A DNA stretch of 64,000 bases from Holothuria scabra (Eukaryota; Echinodermata; Holothuroidea; Aspidochirotida; Holothuriidae): contig CM074193.1 of NCBI GenBank assembly GCA_037179385.1, positions 3,369,547 to 3,433,546 of the forward strand, read 5' to 3'. Under the pieces are notes generated by a model that saw only the letters and a list, made by a program, of their open reading frames with translations, made no database searches and was not told where the DNA came from. Both the position numbers and the translations under genes were made by a program. Below are positions 47,650-60,561 of this stretch, in pieces (within the stretch, counting starts at the first letter, position 1; each line of letters starts with the position of its first letter).

Positions 47650-49200
47650 AAAAAAAAAAAAAAAAAAATACTGGTAACTTGGGTCAGGGCGGATCTAAAA
47701 TCTTTTTTAGTGAGAGTCCAACTTAGAATTGTACATTCATTTTAAATTTTTGTTTTCGACAAATGTCAAAGATTATGCAATTTACCTAGGCGCGGTCGAG
47801 TGCCAGCAGGGCTATCTTAGCAAAGTGCCACCATTGGTTGACGCGGAGTGCACAAGAAAATTTTTGGCCTTACCAACTCTCCATACAGCCGGAAATGTGC
47901 AAAGTTCTTCCCGAGAGCCCCACCTTTTGGAGTAGGACAGAGAGTTGCTAGTACTTACAGGGGCAAGTTGTTACATTCCCAGTTTGTCGTTGCAAAAAAA
48001 AAAGGGGGGGGGGCTTAAGCACTCTTTGTGACGTGTCTAAATAGTCTCGTCGCAAGGAGGTAAGTCTCAGGGTCGCATGATGTATGATGCCTGTAAACAC
48101 TGCCACGACAACTAACGACACCAAACGCATACCACAGGCGATTCCAAGAAGAAAGTGATTTGGATGCCTGACTTTCACAGAGACAGTAAGACGTGTTGTA
48201 CTCACACCTCTCTAAAACGATTGCGCTGTTGGTGTTTCTGGGAGAGGAGCATTAACTGTAGTCAAATTTATTGCCGAAAGTGTCCGCGATACATGACTTC
48301 AAAATCTTCCAAAATCTTCTCGATATTCGACAACTGTCACAACCTGTGATTTTTTTTATATGAAAAAAAAAGCAAAACCAAGCTCGAAAGAGGGCAAAGT
48401 GGGAAATATAAAGAGGCTCATTGAGTTGATATCGATAACTTAATGAGAGTCTCAAGGGTCACTACCACACAAAACTGCTTTAAGTTAACATAACAAGTCA
48501 AGTTTCATGTCCAAAAGTCACCGAAAACGTTAAATTTTGAATTTTCTAGTATCCTGACTTGTAACGGTTTTGTACATAATTTGAAAAAGTGTCTGGTCAC
48601 GAATTTTTGAAAACGGACTTGAACCGTTAATTACTCACTCATGACACAGTAATTTTTATGTAGGGTATGGAGATTGTCTAAGTTTGACCGTTTGTCTTTG
48701 ATATGTGAAGAAAACTTTACAGGTTTGGAAAAAATTTGTGGAATTTCATGAACCAACTCAATGAGCCGCTTTAAGGGGGGGTCCGGACGTCGGCGACCCG
48801 CCCCCTCTAGACCCGCCTTTGTTGGTAATATGTATCGAACGGTGAGTCTTTATTCATTGGAATACACACCTTAAGTATCGTGCTATTTTGGTTTCTGTCT
48901 CTCTTTACGTTATGAGAAGGACAATATAAACAATGTTTGTTTGCAATTGTTAAAGAACAAACATATTTGCTTTTTAGATTGAGATCGCTCAGACCAGTGT
49001 TGTATAGTGAAAAGAGGAGATCTACTAAATACAACGGGAGCCCTGGTTATCTAACGAAGTGGTAAAGACAGCTCATATCGTTGGTAGTGTGAAGGGGGGT
49101 GTTTGGGCGTAGATTGAGCAGTAAATAGAAAAATGTTTTACAAATGAGATTCAACAGGCCTTTTAAATGTATTACTGCCTTACGAAACCCTGGTGAACCG
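47650..49200. other. No gene recognised; one dispersed module
   Basis: A poly-A run (47650-47668), a dispersed GCGGAG..CACCATTG module (47818-47895), a G run (48005-48013) and a GC-rich block (48774-48822). Short ORFs on both strands overlap each other and show no domain. Confidence 0.45.
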
Positions 49201-49224
49201 ATTTCCTTCTTTTATTGGTAATAA

Positions 49225-49960
49225 TCGTTGAGAAAAGTCCAAGATGCTTTACATGAGCAAATAATTGTCCAACAAATTGGTAAGTAACTGTTACCAAATT
49301 GTTGAGTAACTATGGATAAGGTAAAATCCAAGTTTTGGTTAAAAGTTTTGGGCAACTTTTTAAGTACCTAACATTTTGGTATAAAACTATTAGGTAAAAG
49401 GTAAAAACATTTGTAATCTGCCTTTTTATTGGGAGGGGGGGGGGTAAGTAAAGTTTTCTCTTAGTGTGAAACCACTCTAATCCTTTCAGGCATGTGAGAA
49501 ATATATATCGATATAAGTTTTAAGTATGGAATATCAACCTTTTGTAGCAACAAAGCGGGGGACATAATTTTATGCTTCGTTAAAACAGAGGACCGGAGTT
49601 TATGACTTAGTTGTTTCAGTTTTGCACTGCAGCAACTCCCTGCTTTGGGGAAGAAGATCCTACTCCAGAAAAATTCTCTGTTTGTCGTTGAACGTTGTCA
49701 TGATACAATGTGAGAGGAATATTTATTCGCCGAAACTTTTTTTGGTGGATAACTTTGTTTTAGTTCTCACTCTAAGAACAGTTGGGTAATAGACGTTGAG
49801 CAAAACCGCAAATGACCAAAATGGGCCTATTATTACCCCAGAATGGGTTAACGTTTGTAAACATAATGTTGGGTAAATTTGGATTGGGTAAAAGCCAGGT
49901 GTTGGTAAAAGGTTTTAGGCAAGTTTTTAAGTGCTCAACATTTGGGTAAAATATTGTTGA
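49225..49960. repeat. Two GTTGGGTAA-type repeat remnants
   Basis: The segments 49230-49420 and 49768-49960 share words such as gttgggtaaa, ggttaaaagttttgggcaa and cttttaagt..caacattt with the 42186-43342 element. The second opens with ACTCTAAGAACAGTTGGG. Probably degraded members of that family. Confidence 0.5.
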
Positions 49961-50240
49961 GACAGAAAAGAATAATTGACCAATCGAATAACTAGTAAAA
50001 GATAAATTAAAATTTTGAGATATTCGTTTTACTTAAAGACCAATGACTCAAATGGAATGAGGGCTGTGAGGTTGGTCAAATGTTTGCTTTCTCCGAACAT
50101 ATCTTTGCCAGAGAGTCGGGAGGACTTTATAAGAAGTGTTTCAATAAAAGTGGTTAAATGGCAGCTTCCGTTACATAACTCAGAAACGGAAGGCAAAAAA
50201 TAGCTAAAAGCAGCATTGACATACAAATAATTTTCTTTAA

Positions 50241-50590
50241 AGGTTTACTTGAATTCGCCTTTTGTCTTAGGTACGCTTCTTTTTTTTTTCTTTTTTTTTT
50301 CCTCTGTGCAACTTTTTAGTTGTTCTTTGTAAGAAACATTATTTGTCGATAACTAGGCCTACTTAGTGATGTTAGAGTATAAAAGTACAAAGTTCCCCTT
50401 TCCAAAATAAGTCCTACGATTTGAACAAATCATTTTTAAACGTTAACTTGAATACGCCTTTTGCCTTTGGTACGCTTGTATTTTGACTGTATGCAACTTG
50501 CTCTGTTTAAGAAACATTATTGCCGACAATTGTTTAGTGATGTTAGGTTATAAAAGTACAAAGTTCTCCTTTAAAAAAAATAAGAACACT
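50241..50590 (+). repeat. Tandem duplication of about 195 bp
   Basis: aacttgaattcgccttttg..ggtacgctt (50250) and its copy (50446) are each followed by gtgcaact.., agaaacattattt, gataattg and agtgatgttag.tataaaagtacaaagttc.cctt. No exon found inside. Confidence 0.7.
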
Positions 50591-51072
50591 TCGCATAAAA
50601 AAACTGTTTATTTCAAGGCAATGATTTAGGAAAAATTCAAATTTGCAAATAAACTGTCTCAGAAAAAATTTCCTTGCAAGTTTTTGAGGGTTCTCTCATT
50701 GCCTGGTTAGATTGAGAGAAGATTCTGATAAAATAAAATCACGCAAAGTTCATAATGCAGATCGTAATTTTGCATTGTTTATTTAGATATTATATTATGA
50801 CTGATGTAACAAGAGATATCGAAGTCTCTTGTTAAAATACCGACAATGTTATTGACACGGTTATTAAGATCCAAATTACTTGCACCTTCCCTAATTTTTT
50901 CTTTCCCCTTAAAGGACGTGTGACTGAAATTTGTTAAGCAGTATTTTATGAAGTATTTCGTTTCGTATGGCTACTTAATCTCCTGGTTTGTGAAATGAAA
51001 ATATTCTTGATAATCGACATTTATGTGTTCTAGTTTCCCCTTTTTTGACATATCATTTTGTTACAAATTTAG

Positions 51073-51081
51073 AGACGGACG
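51073..51081 (+). CDS. Candidate 9-nt micro-exon (ETD)
   Basis: Acceptor cattttgttacaaatttag, AGACGGACG, donor gtaagaaa. Phase 1 gives E-T-D. Confidence 0.45.
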
Positions 51082-51711
51082 GTAAGAAAGCCTTAACGAA
51101 GCATCGATATACATGATAATATTCACTTAAACGTAAGCATCAACTCCAAACATGTGTTTAAACATTCACTCGTAAAGCGTAATAAGCAATTAAAAATTTT
51201 CTTTGCCCACTGTTAAAGGTTAAACACTTTTTAATTAAAAACAGGTGAAGTTATTAAATGCCACTTGTCAACAATAAAATTTGTTTTAAAACGGAATTGC
51301 GTGGGAATTAGACACTTGCGTCTATCATCTTAACATGTTTACAAGTGGGAATAATGTGTTACAAAAGTTTACTTCCTTAACACACATTTTTTGAGTGTAT
51401 GTATGTAGTTTAGTCACTGTCCCAGTGGTGGCTATCCAAGGCACCGTGTCTATTGGAATGCATGGAGCAACCTCCCAAGCGTTTTCCAAAGTGTCATTAA
51501 TCTTGTAAGAAAATCCCATTAAAAACTCTTATCAGTCGAAGATGAATTGCATGGTTCAAGACGAACTGCAAGGTCGAATGTATGTAGCATTCGACTGGCA
51601 GCCGGGAGGTCTGATACTCGACTGTTGTCGGATCATGACAACAATTTTTTATCGAAACTTACTGTTATTGCATTTGGTGTTCAGCATGTGTAATTAAGTA
51701 GGAAAAACAAG

Positions 51712-53170
51712 CAGTGGCGTAGCCACGGGGGGGGGGGGGGTGGCTGGGGCCTGGGGGCCTAGTTCCCCCCAGATTTTCTTCAGCCCCCCCCCCAGATTTT
51801 TTGCGTCCTGATAGTAATTGAGAAAAAATAAAATGTCTGAACGGAAATAAACTTTGAAGTATTTCTTTCAAAAATAGTTAATAAATAAAATGTGTAACAA
51901 TTAAGAAAACATGCATGAATGTATGTAAAACACATTTTGTGCGCACGTATGAAATCAAGTAATAACTTCAAAATGCCTTCTTTCGCTAAATTAGATAACG
52001 TATATAATCTGCACTGTCGTTTATTGCATTTCACTTCGAAGATGAAAGGAATCTCTCTCTGACAAACTCGAATGTAACTTTGTTAGGTTTAGACCCTTTC
52101 TGCCTTTCGGATGGCTGGTCGATTTACTGAAAACAAGGCAATCATAGACCGGAGACCATTCTTTCACGACGATTCCTATACTTTACAAAACACAAAATAT
52201 GCCATAAGGGTAAGGTACTGCCTTCTAATAATTCTTCCCTTCCATTCTTAACAAGTAGGCCTATGTCGTGCCTAACTCCTGCCTATGACAAGTGCCACTG
52301 TAGAACGTTTTTTTTCGCCATGTCCTCTTTTTACTAGTTGGCACTGGTGTCCGGCCGGATATGTAAAATCTCCACAAGGTCCGAATTTCATATTTTCCCC
52401 ACATGATCCATACTTCTGCTTTGCGGTTTAACATTTTGAGAGATTTACGCGTAGTATTTTAATTTTGACCACGTAATGTACAGATGATTGAACAAATACT
52501 GTACCATTTAACATCTAGACGCCCCTAAAAACCGGCAAAATTGTTTTTGGTAGTATGTATGTCACTTGTTAAATCTCTACAAAGACTAAAAATTAGTATT
52601 TTGAACATTTTCATGCTCTCCAAAAAGAAAAATCTTAAAACGCAGGCCTATAATCAGTTCAAACGTTTGCCAAACATAGCACCAATTTCTCAGAGGGGGA
52701 CACAACTACTTTTGGTTTTCCTATTAAAGCTGAAATCCATTCAAATATTGCCGCATTTGTGATCTACGGTACGTCCTCCTGAAGTTTACAATTTTTCCCA
52801 AGGGAAAGGGAGATACCTGTTCTCTTTAGTCTCATCCCCAGACTACAGATCAGGAATACCCAGTTTTGGGACCCCTAAATATGTATGTATTAACATTTGT
52901 CATAGATTGATTTTTTATTCTCATTTTTTGAGAAGTGCCAGACATGAGATTCGTATTTCAAGGCTGGTTATATGCAGCTTAAAACGCGTGGAAAGTGCCG
53001 TTTCCGGCCATCTAGAGGGTTTTCAAAGCCCAAAATTTTCTTGTACGCTCCTCGCCAACCGATGGTGGCGCTCCGCTTAGATAGTCTTGCCACGCCTGAC
53101 CCTCGCAGGTACCAGCCCCCCCAATTGTTACCTAGGCCCCCCTAAAAATTTAATCTTGGCTACGCCACTG
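51712..53170. mobile_element. hAT-like non-autonomous element with 8-bp target duplication
   Basis: The ends CAGTGGCGTAGCC (51712) and GGCTACGCCACTG (53158-53170) are exact inverted repeats. The flanks AAAACAAG (51704-51711) and AAAACAAA (53171-53178) match at seven of eight, the 8-bp duplication expected of hAT. G and C runs lie just inside both ends. The interior has a reverse-oriented dispersed module (53005-53080) and no transposase. Confidence 0.8.
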
Positions 53171-54152
53171 AAAACAAACCAGATAACCGCAACTGATCAA
53201 CAGGCAATAGACGGTAGCCCTATGGATAAAGAAACTAGGCTGTAACACCACATGTTATGAGATTACTAACAAAATAATCGGACTAACTGACTAACCAAAT
53301 AATCCATGGCTGCTGTCAATTTGTTTGATTCAGCTTGAGTTTTACGTAATTTTAGAATTATTTCAAGCTTTAGCAATGAAACTTTATTTTTCTCTCGCGA
53401 TATTTCCACGTAGTAAAATGGTCCACTTATAACGGAAACCATTTGAAATTCAGATGAGGATTTCTTGCTTCTGACGAAATTATAATTCCAGCCGCTGTAT
53501 TTACTTGACATATTACACCCACTCTTCTCTTGAAAAAAATTCAAACACAAACCTGGTTAAATTCACATTAAATCTTTCCTGATTTGTATGTTAAATCTCT
53601 TCCATCTTGGGTGAGAAAGAATTTAAAACTTGTACTCCCATGTAAATAAATGTCTTAAATTGCATGACTGCGTAAATTATTCACCGGACACGGGCATTCC
53701 AATGAAAGCTCTCCAACAATGAGACGTTAAAAAATAATTGTTGCTTAATTACTGACGTACTCTTTCAATTCAAATCCAAACATTAAACAGGCTGTCAAAT
53801 GTTGGGTTTTAGTGGCGCACAAATGGAGGTGATTTCAGCAAAATTCACAAAAACCGGATCATAATCCTTTCCGATTTCGCTGTAGGGAGGCCCGAGTTTA
53901 ACATCTCAAAGAAGATAAATTTGAGACGTTTCATATTTTGAGTTTCCTTGGCTCCAGCTATGTTGGCAATGCTAAGGTTTTTGGTCTGGTCAAAGTTAAA
54001 GGTTAAAAGTCAGCAAGGCATAAGTGGTTTTAAAATATGTGGTATTGCAAGAGACTGTTCACCAAATTTTAGTTTTTGGCGGAGCAGTCTTCAGTTACAT
54101 AATTGCCAACTTCAGCAGTTTGTTTATCTTTATTGTACGTCGCATGTACCAG

Positions 54153-54170
54153 GTGGTGACGGAAGTAATG
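54153..54170 (+). pseudogene. 18-nt micro-exon copy with AT in place of GT donor
   Basis: Acceptor cgtcgcatgtaccag and 18 bases reading G-G-D-G-S-N are followed by atgagaca; the sister at 55195 has gtaagaca. Third case in the window of a single G-to-A donor loss. Confidence 0.4.
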
Positions 54171-55194
54171 ATGAGACAGTTGTAATATTTCTGATATGTT
54201 AAACATATCGTTTTTAACAGACGTCGCATTGTGATGTGTTCCATATTTAAGAATAACAGCTCCAGAATAATGGACTTCTCCTCAATACCGCAGGACATCT
54301 ATATCCATTTCCTTCATTACGAGTTTGCTTCGATTGCTTACTTTGTGTCGTTAAAAATATCTGAAAATGGATGAAAGTCATATAATGAGAATAACCAGAA
54401 ATAGAACAAAACTTTGCAGTTGCAAAATTGTTAAATAACAGTAATGCTATTCAAAAAGTGCGGCAATTAGAAGACAAAATTGAAGGAAGGGTTTAGGCCA
54501 CACCAACTTTTGATATGTTAGAGGAGTACAAACGTTGCATTTCGGTAAACTTAAAACCTAAGAGTGGTTCTCAAAAAGAAGCAGGTAAATTATTCAAATT
54601 TTCAACAGCAGAGTGAGCTTGCAACAAGAACATATGCCATCACATAAATTCATTTATTGAAACTTTTTCTTTGAACCTTAGAACCAATTTATTTCTCAAC
54701 AATCCTATATTTTCTTAGTATGATTGCTAAAGTATCATGAGAACTTTGTTAACTTAACATTAGCCTGAGGGATGTCCTATTCCTATTTCCTTAAAATAAT
54801 AGCAACATTCTGAAAAGCAAAGGGAAACACACTATTCCTTGACATGTTAGAAAGTGATATGATCTCTACTGACAAAAAATATACAGGTTGGCAAATGTTG
54901 GGTTTTATTGTATCACAAATGCATGTTTTAACAAAATTCATAAATATCGGTTCATAATCCTATGCGATTTTGCTGTAGTGAGACCTGATCTTAACATCTT
55001 AAGGAAGGTTACTTTGAAAACTTAGGTTTTCAGTCTGGTCAAAGTAGAAAGTTAAAAGTCAGCAAAATATGTGGTATTGCATGAGACTATGTACCAAATT
55101 ATATATTCTGTCGGTGGGGGAGCGGGCAGTCTTCAGTTATTAAATTGCCAACTTTAGCAGTTTGTTTATCTTTTTTTTACTTCGCATGTATCAG

Positions 55195-55212
55195 GTGGTG
55201 ACGGAAGTGATG
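55195..55212 (+). CDS. Candidate 18-nt micro-exon (GGDGSD)
   Basis: Acceptor ttttttttacttcgcatgtatcag, 18 bases, donor gtaagaca. Phase 1 reads G-G-D-G-S-D. The pyrimidine tract and donor are both good. Confidence 0.55.
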
Positions 55213-56081
55213 GTAAGACACCTGCAATATTTCTGATTTGTTAAACATATCGTTTGTAACAGAGGTCTCACATTGTATTGTTTTCCATATTTCTCCTTAA
55301 CTCTGCAGGAATTCTATATCCATTCCATTTATTATAAGTTTACTTCTGATTGCTACTGCTCTGCTTGAAACTGTGTGAAGAATTAGTCGTTTAAAAGAAC
55401 CGGAAAAACGATGAAGTCATACAATGAGGATAATCAGAAATAGAACAAAACAATGCAATTGCGAAGTTGTTAAGAAACACTAATGTTATTCAAAAATTTG
55501 AGGAAAATGCGGCTTTTAGTAGACAAAATTGATGGGAGAGTTTACAACAAGTTGTGATTTTTAGAGGGGTACAAACGTGTGCAGTTCGGTAAACTGAAAT
55601 CCTAAGAGTGCTTCTTAAGAAGTAGGCAGGTAAATTTGTCAAATTTTCAACATAAGGGTGATCTTGCAGCAAGTACAAGTGACATCACATCCACACATTT
55701 ATTGAAAGTGTTTTTTTTTAAGTTTAGAACCAATTTATTTCTCAACAATCCTAGATTATCTTAATATGATGGCATTTGTATCATGAGAACTTTGCAAACT
55801 AAACATTAGCCACAAAGAGGTCCTATTCCTATTCCCTTAAAATTCAGCACTACAGTCTGAAGAACAAAGGGAAATATAGTTGTCCTTGTCAATTTGAGAA
55901 AGGGATATAATCTTAACTGACAAAATATAAACAGGCTGGCAAATGTTGGGTTTTATTGGCCCACAAGTGGAGGAGATTTCAACACAGTTCACAAATATCG
56001 AGTCATAATCCTTTCCAATATCCATGTAGCGAGAACCGAGCTTTACATCTTGAGGAAGGTAAATTTGAGACCTTTCTTATT

Positions 56082-56631
56082 TAGCCTGCGGAGCATACGC
56101 TGTGTTAGCCGAAGGATGGCGCCCTCTCAAATCGTAACGCGCCCAGGTCTCTAAACAGTTTAATGTACAAAGTATGCAAACCTTCACCCAGTTTCCATTT
56201 CCCGGAATCCCGCATTTTGAGAGACGAATTAGTAAACATGAGATGGTCACCTTGTGCACGAAACAGGTATGAAATGTTTATTTTCGTACAAACAACTGAC
56301 ACAACGAATGAAGAACAACCTTCTTAGCTTTTGTACGCGACAAATGTGTACCAGGCCGAAAGTTCGATGCAAATATATTTGCTATTACGCGAGATATCAT
56401 TTAGTATTTTAATTTTTGTCATGACGTCATTTTTGGTGGTCGTAAATGAGATTCGATAGAAAGTTGGCTGGCTTTTGTGTACCGTAGTTTTGCCATGTAA
56501 CTTAGTTGGAAACGTCGACTGCTCAGCAGTGAAGCCGCTTAAAGACTCATTATGTGTTATTTATAGTAGCGAAAGTAACATTTTTGAATTTTGAATGTAA
56601 TAGTTGTAATGCAACTGCTTGCAGCAGGCTA
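56082..56631. mobile_element. 550-bp insertion with TAGCCTGC ends
   Basis: TAGCCTGC (56082) and GCAGGCTA (56624-56631) are inverted ends. The surrounding cassette sequence (gagacctttc .. atatttagagtc) is continuous in the two sister units, so the insertion is defined by comparison. No coding capacity. Confidence 0.65.
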
Positions 56632-56863
56632 TTTCATATTTAGAGTCTCCGTGGCTCCAGTTGTGTTGCTAATGCTTAGGTTTTCGGTCTGGTCAAAGAT
56701 AAATGTAAAAGTCAGCAAGGCATAAGTGATTAAAAAGTATGTGGTATTTCAAAAGGTATACCAAATTATGGTTTTTGAGGGTGGGAGGGGGGTAGCAGTC
56801 TTCAGTTATTTAATTGCCAACTTGAGCACTTTGTTTAACTTTCTTTAACTTCACATTTACCAG

Positions 56864-56878
56864 GTAGACAAGGTGATA
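56864..56878 (+). CDS. Candidate 15-nt micro-exon (GRQGD)
   Basis: Acceptor aacttcacatttaccag, 15 bases, donor gtgagaca. Phase 1 gives G-R-Q-G-D. It is a diverged homologue of the 18-nt exon at 55195, shorter by one codon, and the only candidate ending in A rather than G. A 9-base version ending at gtgata is an alternative. Confidence 0.35.
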
Positions 56879-57713
56879 GTGAGACAGCTGCAATATTTCT
56901 GATATGTTAAACATACGTCGCACTGTGATGTTTACCATTTTAAGAAACAGTTTCAAAATAATTAGACTTCTCCTAAGTACCGCAGAATATCTATATTAGT
57001 TTCACTTATTATTAGTTTTCTTCTGATAGCTTACTGCCCTGCTTGAAACTGTGTAAAGAAGCAGTTTAAAAAAAAAACGGGAAATGGATGAAAGTCATAT
57101 AATAATGATAATGAGAAATAGAACCAAACAATGCAATTGCAAAATGTCAAATAAAAATAATGTTATTCAAAAATTTGTTAAGTTTGGCTGTGGCTCTCAG
57201 TAGACAAAATTGAAGGGAAGATGTAAGGTCTATCCAGGTTTTGATATGTTAGAGGGGGACAAACGGGTGCATTTCGGTAAACTGAAAACCTAAGACTGGT
57301 TCTCAAAAAGAAGCAGACAAATTTGTCAAATTTTCAACAGCAGAGTATTCTCCTGTTTGTTGTAGGTCATGCTTACCCAAGGTTTCGGCTGCGGTGTGTA
57401 GATATAAAATGTAAAAAAACGTATCAAATATAATTTCAAACAGGGTACTTACATACCTCAAAAGCGCACTTTCCGGGCCGTAACCATAACGATGTTTCAA
57501 CTTGTTCCAACTGGCCTCCAAATGGGTAAAAATTCATGTTACAAAAACTTGAACATTCAGAACCAACTTTTTAAAAGTGTACGGTTTCGTGACATTGCAA
57601 TGGGTTGTTTTGTCAAAAGTGTCAAGATTGATAGCCTTCGTCAGGAAATCTGTCGACAAATGTTGAAATTTCCTAAACGTCTCTCTTTGTTTTGCATCTC
57701 TTTTCTTCCACAG

Positions 57714-57749
57714 AAGAAGCTGCTGCACCAGCACCTTCACCTGCCTTTG
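57714..57749 (+). CDS. Candidate 36-nt micro-exon (EEAAAPAPSPAF)
   Basis: A strong pyrimidine tract (catctcttttcttccacag), 36 bases and donor gtaagttc. Phase 1 reads E-E-A-A-A-P-A-P-S-P-A-F, the longest and most clearly low-complexity peptide. It lies just upstream of copy B, so a paralogue probably lies just before the window start. Confidence 0.6.
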
Positions 57750-58536
57750 GTAAGTTCGATATGTATGACTAAATGGTCTGCACAAAGAAATCAGATCAGC
57801 TTCTGAAGTTGAGTCAGTCAGCCCTAAATAATCTTAATTTCGTCGGAGACCTGCATTTTTTAACCCCCATGTTCAGGGAAATTGAGGGAATCAGGAGTTG
57901 TGTTAGTGTACAACCATGCGTGATATAGGAGAGTAATGAATTTGGGAAATGAATAGTGATAAACCTCACTAATAACCGAGTAAATCACACCATGACTTAA
58001 CTGTTCGGATTATTGTATATCTTGTATTGGCCATTTACTTGCAATAGAAATCGTAGATCCCACAGTCCTGAAAACTTTAAAGAAACAGAAGTTAGAAAAA
58101 CGTTACGTTTTATGAGGGGTTCCATATCTGTACGTTATGGTATGCTACATGAATTGTGTATTCCAGCTCTCGTGCCCCTCGCATCTGCATCAGTCGGCCT
58201 TCCGACTTCTTTTCTGTTTCCCATCACGTGCTTGTTGTACATGGAAATTCTCAAGTACCATGCACACCTCCTCATTGGTCAACCGAGATCAAGTCTATTG
58301 AAGTACAACTTGTGTTTATTTAAATATACAAAGACATACAGAAATTTCATACAGAGGTCAAAAGTATGTGTAAACTATGTCTGGTTGGCATGTGTATCTT
58401 AATCGCAGTCTCAATAACTTTAAAATGTATAATGTTTAGAATTTTATTTTGTTTCTTGTGAAACATCAATCTATCTGTGTACATGTTTAATTAATATTTG
58501 CGGGCTTTACGTTATCATTTTAATCATATATTGCAG

Positions 58537-58556
58537 TGACACAATCACAAAATATG
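58537..58556 (+). pseudogene. Decayed micro-exon, copy B
   Basis: Counterpart of 604-623: acceptor catatattgcag, conserved bases with several substitutions, no donor. Confidence 0.25.
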
Positions 58557-60129
58557 ATAAAGCGAGTGCTAAACCCCTTACAGTAGGCTAGATTCCCCAC
58601 AAAAACTTCCATAAAGACTATCTTAGTATAACGCCACCATCAGTTGGAGCAACTCGTGAAGAAAATTTCGAAAAAATCGCACTCCTGAGATGGCCGGAAA
58701 TAGCACTTCCCTCACTTATACGTAGAATCTAAGCAAGTTATTTTTGTCGTAGTTTGCAATTAATGCTTACTTCAAAATCACTTCTGAACCTGCAAAATGA
58801 TCAGAAAGTCATAAAAGAATACTTTGACTAAAAAATGTAACTTTTTTATTTTGCTCAAAAGAACATCTAAGTGGAGCGCCACCATTGGTTAGCGTTGAGC
58901 GTACAGAAAATTTCTTATGAAATCGTAACCCCTCAGATAGCCGAAGATTTTGTTTTATGCTTGTAAACAGGATTTAAACAGTCTTTACTTCTAGCTGTCG
59001 TTTTCAATAATAAAAACTCAGGAACTTGCTAAATGATCAGAAAATTATCACGTAAAATGCACCTCTAGCTTACCTTTGATTGAATCGTCTTGAATCTTTT
59101 CGGGAGAGAATTGTACAACTTAATTGAAAATATGCCAATGTTTTTCTATAGCGTCTTTGGCTGAGTCCAAGGTCCGCTGAATTGATGAAATTGTCGGTGT
59201 GAAAAATCGGACTCCCGACTGTAAATTATTTTACTCCTGTCTTTTGCATGATAAATGGCACCTTAGCACCCCTGGCTCATCGCCTTCGTCTCGTACGGCT
59301 TAGGCGGCTAGGGAGGACTGTAAGGGATGTAAATCCATCCTTTAAAAATATTTAAAAGGTAGTTGTCGTTTCATGCAATCTCTGCCACAGATGGTACCTT
59401 TTGAAGTAAAATTTGGAATTTCACAAAATTTGCCGATTTATAGGAATTAGACAACGGCATCACTGAAGGTTCCTTGGGGAGAAAATCCTTTCCTTTTTAA
59501 ACAATAATAAAAAATGTAGTCTTCTTCATGTATGATATCAATGAATCTGTGTAAATATTTGATCCATCACTCTTGCCAGACTTACTTGATCAGTTTAAAT
59601 CATCTTTGAGTGTAATTTACCTGCTGAGTGCTATTAGATTCTTTACGTTGGTTTTCTTACTGTTTGGCCTTCTTTGTGTCCTCCGTGGCTCTGAATGTGA
59701 GTTATTGGCTTGAGATGATATGAGTTAATTAATAAAAGTTTCATTAGTTCTACCTTTTTCTGTGTTAACGTTGTTTTTCGTAACATAAAGAAGGTTTTAC
59801 TAAACCCAGTTTTCATTGGCTCCTTCGTAAGGTCACTCCATCACTGTAAATTAAAATCATATTTGGAAACCAAGCGCAGAAAGAGAGACTGTTTTTTTTT
59901 AAAAAGTAAACCAAAGGTATCCCAAATAATCCTGCAAAATAATATTTTGAACTCAGTGAATGAACTTTTCTGTCAGAGCTCTGAAATGCCATAGCCGCTC
60001 ATATCATGTTAGTAACGCCTTATAAGTTTAACTGCATGTATAATTTTGACAAATGTATTAATACCCACGTATTGTCTCTCTCTCTTTCCCCTTTCCCTCG
60101 TTTTGAATGCGTGTCCTGGACAACGCTAG

Positions 60130-60141
60130 GTTTCTCTCAAG
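60130..60141 (+). CDS. Candidate 12-nt micro-exon (GFSQ), copy B
   Basis: Counterpart of 2207-2218 with one change; the donor is gttgat instead of gtaaat, which is weaker and may be inactive. Confidence 0.25.
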
Positions 60142-60531
60142 GTTGATATAAAACAATATAACATGACGTCTTTGTTTCTTAAAACTTTTGTGTTGTTGTA
60201 AATTTCATCTGGTAGACCAAAAGGACAGTAAAACACCTGATTTAAAATTGAAAAGACTCTTTTTAACAAAAAAAAAATCATTGCTTATTTCTTTCATTTT
60301 GGGCTTTTTCTTCGCATTTGGGAGTCCTAGTCAAAAGTGAAATATTTGTATGTACTAATTTTTAAAGGGAAAGGAGTGCAGAAAATATTCATTTACCTAA
60401 GAAGTGTAATGAAGGTTCAACGCGCACCTCTCAGTTACCGGTATATACCATTTTTGGTGCTGAGACTTCAAAATATGAGAAACTTGAGAAATGAAAGCGG
60501 ACGTTCAATTTCTTTGCTTCTTCTATTGTAG

Positions 60532-60561
60532 GAGACACGATTACAACCATAGAACCCTCAG
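60532..60561 (+). CDS. Candidate 30-nt micro-exon, copy B (DTITTIEPS)
   Basis: Same acceptor and donor as 2623-2652. Codons TCA, CCA, AGC, CCA and TCC of copy A are here ATT, ACA, ACC, ATA and CCC; the remaining codons are unchanged. The splice sites and first and last three codons are conserved, so the exon appears functional in both copies. Confidence 0.6.

Larger units (their letters stand above)
53770..57330 (+). repeat. Fourth exon-cassette family, about 1-kb units
   Basis: Three units begin near 53785, 54888 and 55930 with ggctg.caaatgttgggtttta. They share a middle block (gtttaacatct..gaagg.taaatttgag), an exon at 54153, 55195 or 56864, and an end block (cctaagagtggttctcaaaaagaagcag). 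The third unit is interrupted by the 56082-56631 insertion. Confidence 0.8.

Noticed and set aside
48188..48192. Acceptor ctttcacag and donor gtaaga around AGACA
   Set aside because: Five bases would break the reading frame, unlike the rest of the series.
49488..49494. Acceptor cctttcag with nearby gtgagaaa
   Set aside because: Only four bases lie between them; probably a decayed cassette.
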